Source: CAYMST01 sp964393115
GTDB taxonomy: Bacteria; Bacteroidota; Bacteroidia; Cytophagales; Cyclobacteriaceae
DNA length: 9,375 nt
Assembly: GCA_964393115.1 (NCBI GenBank)
Contig: CAYMST010000192.1
Span: 1 to 9,375 of the forward strand
Reading direction: 5' to 3'
Numbering within the stretch: the stretch's first letter is position 1; each line of letters begins with the position of its first letter. Shown here piece by piece: positions 1 to 6,867 of the stretch. The translations under genes and the position numbers were made by a program. The notes under the pieces are model-generated. The model worked only from the letters and a program-made list of their open reading frames with translations, was not told the DNA's origin and did not search any database.

Positions 1-2069
1 TCAGTGATTTCTAGAAGTGCGTTGCTTTCAAGAAAATCATGGACATCGAGCTTCTTTTCCTTAATACATTTCGCTACGTGACTTTGAATTGTTCCTAGTG
101 TAACTGTTCTTTCTTCAGCAATCTCTGCCAGATCCTTTCCTTTTTGGATGAGCTCAAGGGTAATATGATGAGTAGGGATTTTTGGTTCTTTGGTAGCTTT
201 TGACTTGTCTACGGTCATATTGACGCTTAGAAGCTCGCTGAACTCGTTTTTCTCAACTTCTTTACCGTCTATGATAAGACCAAACAGATGGTTAACCTTT
301 TTCATATGCTTGATCTGCTTATTAATCTGGCCACTAAGTTCTTCAATCTCTTTTAGATATGCCTTGACTCTTTTTTGAAGGGAGACCTTGCCATAGTGCG
401 TCTTGATATTCGCATGTAAATCATTGAAAATTGGAATAAAGTAGTCTAATGCTGATTGAGAACGGTCTCGGAGTCGCTCAATGGAATTTTCTTGATTGCT
501 GATCTGAGTGATTTGGTTTAAAAACTTTTGAGAGACCTGAGTAACTGGTATGAAGTCTGACCGCAAGTTTGAAGCCCACGACCGGGATAGTGATTTTGTA
601 GATTGCTTTGATTCTTGTTGATAAGACTCCAAATGCCAATAAAAGGCTTTACTGATTTCATCGAAGTCAAAAGCTGCCTTTATTTGAGTGATTAGATATT
701 CTTGTGCACAACCCGCTAGAATGCTTGAGTTATCGATGGATCTATTGGTGTCTTGAAAGCGTTGCACAGCGGATTCAGTGCTGAATTGATTCGTGAAAGT
801 GTCAGGAATAGGAGAGTTTAGCACCAATCCATCAAGTGAAGTGAGTCGAGAAAGAGCTACATACACCTGGCCAGGAGCGAACGCACTTTCAATATCTAAA
901 ATAGCTTTTTCAAAGGCCAACCCTTGACTTTTGTGAATAGTAATTGCCCAAGCGAGCTTGATAGGGTAATGGGAAAAGGTGCCCACCACATTTTCCTCTA
1001 TCTCATTGGTGCTTTCGTTGAGTTTGAATTTCTTGTTTTCCCAGGCGTATTTCTCCACTTCTACTTCATCACCGTCCCTAAACCCTACGATGATTGTTTG
1101 TCCCAGTGCCTTGATATGGCCAATCTTACCATTGAAAAAACGCCCCTTACCTTGAGGGTCATTTTTGATAAACATCACTTGAGCACCGAGCTTTAACGTT
1201 AGAGAAGAAGCTAGAGGGTAGCTGTGTTCGTTAAAATCGCCGTTTATTTCTGCCTCGTAAGATTCTGTCTTCGCCTCGAGCAGTTGAAGTCCCCGCTTAT
1301 TTATGGCTTCTGCTTTTCGGTTGTGCGTAGTAAGGAATATATAACCATCATCAGGTTCTGGATAGAAATCGGGCTCGAACTTTTTGTTTAGAAAACGAAT
1401 GTCATACTCATCCATCTCGTTGTCACGCACCCTATTCAATAGTTCTACGAATTGTTCATCTGACTGGCGATAGACCTTGTCTAGCTCCAGGTAAACTGGT
1501 TTTTCCTGTTGCAAACATTGCGCTTGAAAGAAGAAGACGCTCTCATAGTAAGGTTTTAAATGAATTAAGTCCTCATCTTTTACTACTGGTGGTAGTTGAA
1601 GCAGGTCACCAATAAATAGCACTTGAGCTCCTCCAAAAGGCAGATGTTTTTTTCTTCGTACACTGCCCATTACTGTGTCGATGGCATCAAGTAAATCTGC
1701 TCGAAGCATACTTACTTCATCGATGATCAGCAGCTCAATCTCCCTTATCAACTTTCTTTTGGTGACGTTGAGTTTGAGGTTTTGAAGCAGTGTCGTTTGG
1801 TTATGTATGTAGTCACCTGAATGCATAGTAGTAGAAGGGCCCTCTTCTGGGAGGAAAATGCCAAAAGGAAGTTGGAATAAGGAATGGAGAGTGACTCCTC
1901 CTGCATTAATAGCGGCCACCCCTGTTGGAGCAGTGATAACAGTTCTTTTGTGCGTTTTTTGGACGATTTCTCTCAAGAAGGTCGTTTTTCCCGTACCCGC
2001 TTTTCCAGTTAAGAAGACGTTCCTATTGGTAGTATTTATAAACTTGGCGGCGAGCTTCGCAATTTCCAT
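1..2069 (-). CDS. Pif1/RecD-like SF1 helicase with C-terminal helix-turn-helix, partial (3' end cut)
   Basis: The frame is open from an ATG at 2069 to the left edge, giving 689 residues without a stop; the C-terminus lies outside. The helicase motifs are complete and in order: Walker A GKAGTGKT (22-29), APTGVAA (46-52), Walker B LLIIDEVSM (113-121), GDLLQLPPV (154-162), KVYRQSDEQF (198-207), LKLGAQVMFIKND (292-304), FNGKIGHI (312-319), WAITIHKSQG (374-383) and YVALSRL (403-409). These define an ATP-driven 5'-3' DNA helicase of the Pif1/RecD2 group. Residues 430-625 are a charged, mostly helical linker with no motif I recognise. Residues 630-685 (ITLELIQKGKDLAEIAEER, then TLGTIQSHVAKCIKEKKLD) resemble the HTH_40 domain found at the end of several helicases, probably for DNA binding. 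The start is the only ATG between the upstream in-frame stop (2109-2111) and Walker A. A cytoplasmic role in replication, repair or resolving DNA structures is inferred; the specific substrate is unknown. Confidence 0.93.
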   Translation of the reverse strand, partial: MEIAKLAAKFINTTNRNVFLTGKAGTGKTTFLREIVQKTHKRTVITAPTGVAAINAGGVTLHSLFQLPFGIFLPEEGPSTTMHSGDYIHNQTTLLQNLKLNVTKRKLIREIELLIIDEVSMLRADLLDAIDTVMGSVRRKKHLPFGGAQVLFIGDLLQLPPVVKDEDLIHLKPYYESVFFFQAQCLQQEKPVYLELDKVYRQSDEQFVELLNRVRDNEMDEYDIRFLNKKFEPDFYPEPDDGYIFLTTHNRKAEAINKRGLQLLEAKTESYEAEINGDFNEHSYPLASSLTLKLGAQVMFIKNDPQGKGRFFNGKIGHIKALGQTIIVGFRDGDEVEVEKYAWENKKFKLNESTNEIEENVVGTFSHYPIKLAWAITIHKSQGLAFEKAILDIESAFAPGQVYVALSRLTSLDGLVLNSPIPDTFTNQFSTESAVQRFQDTNRSIDNSSILAGCAQEYLITQIKAAFDFDEISKAFYWHLESYQQESKQSTKSLSRSWASNLRSDFIPVTQVSQKFLNQITQISNQENSIERLRDRSQSALDYFIPIFNDLHANIKTHYGKVSLQKRVKAYLKEIEELSGQINKQIKHMKKVNHLFGLIIDGKEVEKNEFSELLSVNMTVDKSKATKEPKIPTHHITLELIQKGKDLAEIAEERTVTLGTIQSHVAKCIKEKKLDVHDFLESNALLEIT

Positions 2070-2112
2070 AAGTTCAAAATATTGGTTTTGAAGGTAAATA
2101 TAAAATGGTCAA

Positions 2113-2120
2113 CAAAACTA
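2113..2120 (-). promoter_or_regulatory. -7 promoter element (TAGTTTTG) of the helicase gene
   Basis: Read on the minus strand this octamer matches the Bacteroidota -7 consensus TAnnTTTG exactly. Transcription would start near 2106, leaving a leader of about 37 bases before the helicase ATG at 2069. No clean TTTG/TTG -33 element sits 19-21 bases upstream; the closest is TTTC at 2144-2147, a gap of 23. It is therefore supported by one element and by position only. Confidence 0.45.
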
Positions 2121-2170
2121 TGATTAAAGGTGATATCAGATAAGAAATTGAATTTTTTTGAATTTTACCG

Positions 2171-2235
2171 TTGACATACTCTTCCTTGAAGTAATTCAAT
2201 GCTATACTATTTCATTAAAACAAGTAAGTCTTACT
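2171..2235 (+). promoter_or_regulatory. Candidate promoter/operator region ahead of the T9SS cargo gene
   Basis: The 239 bp between the divergent starts (2070-2308) hold no gene. On the plus strand there is TTGACA (2171-2176), then TATACT (2203-2208), but their spacing of 26 is too wide for a standard promoter, and no exact TAnnTTTG is seen. Two small inverted repeats lie here: TTGAA-N4-TTCAA (2186-2199) and AGTAAG-T-CTTACT (2223-2235), the second a perfect 6-bp-arm palindrome that could be an operator about 75 bp before the start. Such short repeats also occur by chance in A/T-rich DNA. Confidence 0.2.
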
Positions 2236-2308
2236 AAAAGAGCATAAAATTAAGTCATTGACAGTGGTTGATGAGAGTTAAATGCGAGTTTCGTTAAAAT
2301 TTAAAACC

Positions 2309-4525
2309 ATGAAAAACATTTTCAAAATCTTACTATTTAATTTGAGTATCTTGTCTTTGGGGACTGTTGGCGCCCAAAACTTAGAAATCAGACTGAATAA
2401 TGGAAGGGTGATACCTGCCGCAGAAATTGCAGAGTCCAGCAATGTACTCGAGTTTGATATTGAGTTGAGGTCTAGCGAGGAGACGCTACTTTCGCAAGTG
2501 TTATTTTCCTTTAGCTACCCTATAGACGACTTTGGAGACCAGGATCAGGTTCTCGGCACAGATACTTCGTTCACCGTAGTTGATGAGGCGCCTAAGTTTC
2601 GAGAATACGGCATTGGTGCGGCACCTGTAACAGGTGCAGTCCCTCCAAAAATTAGTTTTTCAGTTAGTCTAAGAAGGTTCCCAAATCAAGGTATCCCTCA
2701 GATTATTTCTACCTCTTTTGAGAGATTGATGACATGTAGACTTAAGATCTTATCGGATAACGTTTCAGCAGCTTTGCTTTTGGATGCACTTACGACAGAA
2801 GTTGATCCGAACGGCAGCGCCAGGTCTTTATCCGTACTAAGTGAACCAACTAATTTTTTCTTTCCAGATCCAAATGACCTTAGTGTAGAAGAGTCTTATG
2901 AAGAGACTATTTTCTCCTTCCCTGATGAAGTATCTTTATTACCTTCGCTAACTTCATGGGATGGTACGTCTTGGTCAGATGGAGTGCCAGAATTGAGTGA
3001 CGAAGTGATTATAGACGGTGATTTCAACACGGAATTAAATGGAAACATTGAAGCTCGGAGGGTGACAATAAACCCAAATGCAACGGTTGAAATTAATCCG
3101 GGTAATTTTATAGATATTCGGGGTGATTTGATTAATAATGGCACCCTACAGGTTGAAAGCGAAGGATCGCTTGTGATTTACGGTGAAGTCGATGGTATTG
3201 GAACGGGTAGTTTTACGCGACGCACAACTTTTTCCACTACTCAAGGGAAATACTCAATGGTGACGTCGCCAGTAACATCAAGTGGATTTGATGTTTTGGG
3301 TACAAGTGCTCAAAATTGGATTTTTTGGATAGACGAGACGATACCCGGTATTTCTGAGCAGTTTGTCAGACCGTCTAGTATAGAACGTACCGAAATGGGA
3401 GTTGGCATTGGCTATTTTTCGGCGCGTACTGGCGATGAAGACGGTAACATTACTTTTACTGGAATCCCTAATTCTGGTGAAATAACGGTTCCTGTCGTGA
3501 GAACGGATCATTCTGCTGATCCAGATAATGAGCATTTAGAGAGTCAAGAGGGGTTCAACTTAATAGGTAATCCTTACACATGTGCTATTGATGCCAATAA
3601 GTTCTTTGACACTAATCCGGATGTTGAATTGATATCTATATGGGATCATACCGGGACTGCCGGCTACATAAGGATATCAAGAGCGGGAGCCATCGAAGGA
3701 GGAAGTGGACGAGTAGATGATTGGGACGGCCACATACGATCTATGCAAGGGTTTTTTATCAGAAAATCAACAGTTGGTGAAGGTGAAGTTGTTTTTACGA
3801 ATGATATGAAAGTAAGCGGTTCTAATACAGATATTGGCTTCTTTCGTCATGCTGATACTCCTCAAGCGGATATTCGATTTACTTTAAGCAGCGCCGATGC
3901 CTTTGATGAGTCATTAATCGTTATTCAGGAAAATACTAGAGATATAGCAGGTCAAAACATTGAGGTAACACATGGCTTGGCAACACCCGATGCACAGAAC
4001 CGATCTGATCTATCGGTTTATTCAGTTGGTCAAAACAGAAAATTGAGTATTCAAACGATGTCATCCATTACTTCGACTAAAGAAGTGCCTATTGGTATAG
4101 ATGTTAAGAAAAGTGGTAACTATACGCTGGATATTTCTTCTTCAAGTTATGATAATGTTTCATATATAATAGACCATGATACGGGAATACGCTACAAGTT
4201 GGGAGATAGAATTTCGTTTTATACCGAGTCGGGAGATCACCCTAGCCGTTTTTCGTTAGTGCTGGATAAAGACCAGGAGAAGATTGTTGAACCATCTTCA
4301 CATATTTCGAGTGGCGAGTTGAATATTTCTTATGATCTAAGGAATGAAGCCAATAGGACTGCTACCGTGCAAGTACTCAATTTTAATGGTGCTATCGTTA
4401 AAGAATTTGAAAAGGTTGACCTATCTACGGGAAGTGCAAATCTTGCATTCCAGAAAGAAGGACTTTTTATCGTACAGATCGTAACTGCTCAGGGGGTATT
4501 CGCTTCTAAAGTGATAGGACGATAG
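2309..4525 (+). CDS. Secreted multidomain protein with T9SS type A sorting domain
   Basis: A 738-residue protein exported by Sec and then across the outer membrane by the type IX system. I place the start at 2309 because it begins a typical signal peptide (MKNIFKILLFNLSILSLG, with likely cleavage near VGA-QN); an in-frame ATG at 2282 would add nine residues, MRVSLKFKT, ahead of it. Residues 24-205 form a beta-rich domain I cannot assign, perhaps cohesin-like from its alternating hydrophobic pattern. Residues about 213-300 (SWDGTSWSDGVPELSDEVII, then VTINPNATVEI and GDLINNGTLQV) are the beta-helix-like module frequent in T9SS cargo. About 300-510 is a Bacteroidota surface-protein region with FNLIGNPY (near 414) and QGFFIRKS (near 480). 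Residues about 667-738 are the sorting domain, with VQVLNFNGAIVKEF and a GLFIVQIVTAQGVFASKVIGR-like end closing in a basic residue. No catalytic site is evident; an adhesive or structural surface role is inference. It stands alone between divergent and convergent neighbours. Confidence 0.88.
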   Translation: MKNIFKILLFNLSILSLGTVGAQNLEIRLNNGRVIPAAEIAESSNVLEFDIELRSSEETLLSQVLFSFSYPIDDFGDQDQVLGTDTSFTVVDEAPKFREYGIGAAPVTGAVPPKISFSVSLRRFPNQGIPQIISTSFERLMTCRLKILSDNVSAALLLDALTTEVDPNGSARSLSVLSEPTNFFFPDPNDLSVEESYEETIFSFPDEVSLLPSLTSWDGTSWSDGVPELSDEVIIDGDFNTELNGNIEARRVTINPNATVEINPGNFIDIRGDLINNGTLQVESEGSLVIYGEVDGIGTGSFTRRTTFSTTQGKYSMVTSPVTSSGFDVLGTSAQNWIFWIDETIPGISEQFVRPSSIERTEMGVGIGYFSARTGDEDGNITFTGIPNSGEITVPVVRTDHSADPDNEHLESQEGFNLIGNPYTCAIDANKFFDTNPDVELISIWDHTGTAGYIRISRAGAIEGGSGRVDDWDGHIRSMQGFFIRKSTVGEGEVVFTNDMKVSGSNTDIGFFRHADTPQADIRFTLSSADAFDESLIVIQENTRDIAGQNIEVTHGLATPDAQNRSDLSVYSVGQNRKLSIQTMSSITSTKEVPIGIDVKKSGNYTLDISSSSYDNVSYIIDHDTGIRYKLGDRISFYTESGDHPSRFSLVLDKDQEKIVEPSSHISSGELNISYDLRNEANRTATVQVLNFNGAIVKEFEKVDLSTGSANLAFQKEGLFIVQIVTAQGVFASKVIGR

Positions 4526-4547
4526 GTACATAGCATTTTTTCGTTTG

Positions 4548-4585
4548 AAAAGGTGTTACAAGAACTAGTTCTTGTAACACCTTTT
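4548..4585. terminator. Bidirectional intrinsic terminator, 38-bp perfect palindrome
   Basis: The left arm AAAAGGTGTTACAAGAACT (4548-4566) is followed without a gap by its exact reverse complement (4567-4585). The RNA would fold into a long hairpin with a CUAG tip, flanked by A runs on one side and U runs on the other for both strands. It lies 22 bp after the stop of the T9SS gene and 5 bp after the stop of the flavin reductase gene, which run towards each other, so one hairpin can end both transcripts. The position and the T-tract make this a confident call. Confidence 0.88.
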
Positions 4586-4590
4586 TCTGG

Positions 4591-5121
4591 TTATAAAGCG
4601 TTGAAAAAATTAACTAAGCTTTCTTCAAATGTCTTTTTGAGGTCTTCGTTCAATATTCCTTTTTCACGATCAAAGTTTTGATGGAAGGTCGGTAAAGAGA
4701 AAGTCGCAACGACATTCCCTCCTAAGTGTGGAAAGTTCTTAGACGCTATGGCTAGTACTCCTGCCCCACCACGTCCACCAGGGGAGGTCGCTAATAAAAA
4801 TAACGGCTTATTACTCCAGGTTTTCTTGTCTATTCTAGATACCCAATCAATGATGTTTTTAAATGCGGTGGTATAGTTCCCGTTATATTCTGCTAATGAT
4901 ATAATTACCCCATCAGAACGGTCTATTTTTAGTTTAAATGATTTAGCTGGTTCAGGAATACCGGTAGCCTCTCTTTCTGGACTAAAAATTGGCATTTCGA
5001 AATCATTGAGATTCAGCAATTCAGTTTCCGCATCTGCTAATTGACTCGATGCCCATTTTGCTAGTAGCTGATTAATAGAACTACTGCTATTACTTGCACC
5101 GAAAGCGATAATTTTCTTCAT
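4591..5121 (-). CDS. NADPH-dependent FMN reductase family flavoprotein
   Basis: A 176-residue flavodoxin-fold protein, full length for the family. The N-terminal strand and FMN phosphate loop are KIIAFGASNSSSSIN (3-17). LAEYNGNYTTAFKNIIDW (76-93) is the family signature, whose usual form is PEYNGSxPxxLKNAIDW and which contacts the flavin ring. SPGGRGGAG (113-121) is the third flavin-binding loop. Family members use NAD(P)H to reduce FMN, quinones, azo dyes or metal ions in the cytoplasm; the substrate here cannot be read from sequence. There is no signal peptide or membrane segment. The second residue of the signature is A rather than the common P-E start (LAEYN for xPEYN), a mild variation. 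It is probably a single-gene unit: 123 bp separate it from the next minus-strand frame upstream, and it ends at the shared palindrome. Confidence 0.9.
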   Translation of the reverse strand: MKKIIAFGASNSSSSINQLLAKWASSQLADAETELLNLNDFEMPIFSPEREATGIPEPAKSFKLKIDRSDGVIISLAEYNGNYTTAFKNIIDWVSRIDKKTWSNKPLFLLATSPGGRGGAGVLAIASKNFPHLGGNVVATFSLPTFHQNFDREKGILNEDLKKTFEESLVNFFNAL

Positions 5122-5244
5122 ATCTCAAATAAATTATTAGTCTTGACGAATCTATTATGAGAAGTTAATAAGTTACTCTTTTTGTTCGTGTTATATAAAG
5201 TCTATTTAGGAGCTGATGTGAAATCTAGCAATGAGCTGTTGAAA

Positions 5245-5553
5245 TCAACTCTTTTGTGCAATTATCTTTTGGATTACATATAATCCAATTTCTAAACGAG
5301 TCTTTAATCCAAGAAATTTTGAAAAATCCTTCATTACGAAAACCCTTATGAGTTCCCCTTCTATAGCGAATTTTCTCATCAGACAATAAGAGAGCATGTC
5401 CACATTTATCTGTGAAGTGGCTTTTACGAATGCGCGGAGGCTTTGATAAGAAAGTTGATCATATAATATGGTATTTCTTTTTATCCCAACACTTGAAATA
5501 CCTCTTTTCGGGAGTTCGTCCAGATCTTCAGCACAAAATGTCAACGGTAACAA
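5245..5553 (-). CDS. Small hypothetical protein without ATG start, possibly exported or decayed
   Basis: I do not recognise this protein. The frame gives 102 residues from a TTG at 5553 and ends in TGA at 5245. No ATG occurs before residue 53. The frame is open upstream only to a stop at 5572-5574, adding RVVILI, so the N-terminus reads RVVILILLPLTFCAED. This hydrophobic run followed by a Cys and acidic residues looks like a signal peptide or lipoprotein leader, although LTFC is a poor lipobox. The remainder is a plain mix of helical and hydrophobic residues (for example LGLKTRLEIGLYVIQKIIAQ) with no motif. The lack of a normal start beside a leader-like segment suggests either a rare start codon or a gene that lost its 5' end. 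It lies 71 bp after the M20 gene on the same strand. A chance open frame is possible. Confidence 0.4.
   Translation of the reverse strand: MLPLTFCAEDLDELPKRGISSVGIKRNTILYDQLSYQSLRAFVKATSQINVDMLSYCLMRKFAIEGELIRVFVMKDFSKFLGLKTRLEIGLYVIQKIIAQKS
5269..5288. repeat. Short inverted repeat, TTGGATTA-CATA-TAATCCAA
   Basis: Two perfect 8-bp arms are separated by four bases, inside the last codons of the small minus-strand frame. The hairpin has no T-run right after it on the minus strand, so it is not a standard terminator. It may simply be chance, or an RNA-stabilising hairpin at the end of that transcript. Confidence 0.35.
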
Positions 5554-5624
5554 GATGAGTATTACGACGCGTTAAGCAACAAGGCGAAGTGTAAGGTATA
5601 CGGGTTAGGCTTTTCTAATTCAAA

Positions 5625-6812
5625 TTAAGCATTTAATTCATTGATTGCTAGGTAGGACATTAACCCTGGACCAATTTCCAAAGCTGTTTCGTCGATATTA
5701 AAAGTCGGTGTATGTAATCCAGAGGTAATCCCTTTAGCTTCATTTCTAATACCTAAGCGATAAAAACAAGCAGGCATCTCTTGTGAATAAAACGAAAAGT
5801 CTTCGGAAGCCATCCAAAGGTCGAGATCGACTACATTTTCTTCTCCCAGGTAATCTTTGGCCGCGTTCTGCGCGGATTCAGTAACGAAAGGATCATTTTC
5901 AAGATAAGGGTAGCCTACGATGATGTCAAAATCACAGCTGCCTCCCATAGCTTCGGCAATCCCCTCCGCCATTTTTTTCATTTTGTTATGAGCTTCGAAA
6001 CGCCATTTTTCATTTAGCGTCCTAAACGTACCCTTTATCTTGACCTCATCAGGGATTACATTGGTTGCACCTTCTGCCAACACATGTCCAAAGGACAACA
6101 CACTTGGGATTTTTGGACTACAATGTCTGCTGATAATTTGTTGAAGTGAAACAATAATGTGTGATGCAATTAGAATTGGGTCGATGTTACTTTCTGGCAT
6201 TGCAGCGTGCCCTCCTTTACCCTTTACAGTGACATAAATTTCATCGGCACTAGCCATGTACATCCCTTTTCTAAACCCAACTTTTCCTGCAGGGATTAGT
6301 GGCATGACATGCTGACCTAGGATAGAAGTCGGCGACGGGTTTTTAAGAATGCCTTCTTTGATCAAAATAGATGCTCCGCCGGGCAGTTTCTCTTCTCCAG
6401 GCTGGAAGATGAGTTTGATAGTTCCTTCAAATTGGTCTTTTAATTCTGTCAATATCTTGGCGGTACCAAGTAGCGAGGATGAATGCACATCATGCCCGCA
6501 AGCATGCATAACACCTTCATTTTTGGACTTGTAGGGCACGTCATTTGCTTCTTTAATAGGTAAAGCATCCATGTCAGCGCGAAGAGCAATAGTCTTTTTG
6601 CCAGGGTTTTTCCCTTCTATATTGGCTGTGACCCCCGTTTTTGCTGTTTTTACCGGTTCTAGTCCGATTCCTTTCAGCTTTTCGACAATAAACTCACAAG
6701 TATTGTATTCTTCAAACGACAATTCCGGATTGGAATGGATATGATGACGGTTGGCAATAATCTCTGAAAGTTGCTGCTCGTTAAGTGATTTTATTGATTG
6801 GATAATACCCAT
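5625..6812 (-). CDS. M20D-family metal-dependent amidohydrolase/peptidase
   Basis: A 395-residue cytoplasmic enzyme, full length for the family of N-acyl-amino-acid, hippurate and IAA-amino-acid hydrolases. It hydrolyses the amide bond of N-acylated amino acids or related small substrates using a two-metal centre. Visible motifs: HHIHSNPELSFEE (23-35), ALRADMDALP (76-85), HACGHD (103-108) giving the metal ligands Cys105 and His107, QPGEE (137-141) with the catalytic and ligand glutamates 140-141, His168 in GQHVMP, and His367 in GLHTPTFNID. GKGGHAAMP (198-205) starts the lid/dimerisation domain. All five expected ligand positions are present, so it should be active. There is no signal peptide. 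It lies 55 bp downstream of the transglutaminase-like gene on the same strand and may be co-transcribed or use the TAACTTTG element at 6832-6839. The exact substrate cannot be told from the sequence. Confidence 0.92.
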   Translation of the reverse strand: MGIIQSIKSLNEQQLSEIIANRHHIHSNPELSFEEYNTCEFIVEKLKGIGLEPVKTAKTGVTANIEGKNPGKKTIALRADMDALPIKEANDVPYKSKNEGVMHACGHDVHSSSLLGTAKILTELKDQFEGTIKLIFQPGEEKLPGGASILIKEGILKNPSPTSILGQHVMPLIPAGKVGFRKGMYMASADEIYVTVKGKGGHAAMPESNIDPILIASHIIVSLQQIISRHCSPKIPSVLSFGHVLAEGATNVIPDEVKIKGTFRTLNEKWRFEAHNKMKKMAEGIAEAMGGSCDFDIIVGYPYLENDPFVTESAQNAAKDYLGEENVVDLDLWMASEDFSFYSQEMPACFYRLGIRNEAKGITSGLHTPTFNIDETALEIGPGLMSYLAINELNA

Positions 6813-6831
6813 TGTCGTACGCTTTAGCCCC

Positions 6832-6839
6832 CAAAGTTA
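6832..6839 (-). promoter_or_regulatory. Possible -7 element (TAACTTTG) ahead of the M20 gene
   Basis: On the minus strand this octamer fits TAnnTTTG exactly and lies in the 55-bp gap before the M20 gene. Transcription would begin near 6825, leaving a leader of only about 13 bases. No -33 TTTG is found at the expected 19-21 bp; a TTG lies 13 bp upstream, too close. It may allow separate expression of the M20 gene, or be coincidence. Confidence 0.28.
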
Positions 6840-6867
6840 ATAGAAGGCCTATCAATTCGCCTTTAAT

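Noticed and set aside
924..1196. Plus-strand open frames inside the helicase gene (also 190-378 and 1858-2091)
   Set aside because: They lie antisense to a continuous helicase frame with every expected motif, and their translations show no recognisable features.
2171..2208. TTGACA and TATACT as a standard sigma-70 promoter
   Set aside because: The spacing is 26 bp instead of about 17, and Bacteroidota use a different consensus.
5122..5244. Possible small gene or RNA upstream of the flavin reductase
   Set aside because: Only short A/T-rich sequence without an open frame, hairpin or promoter match; the TTTATTTG just before the ATG misses the -7 consensus by one base and is too close to the start.
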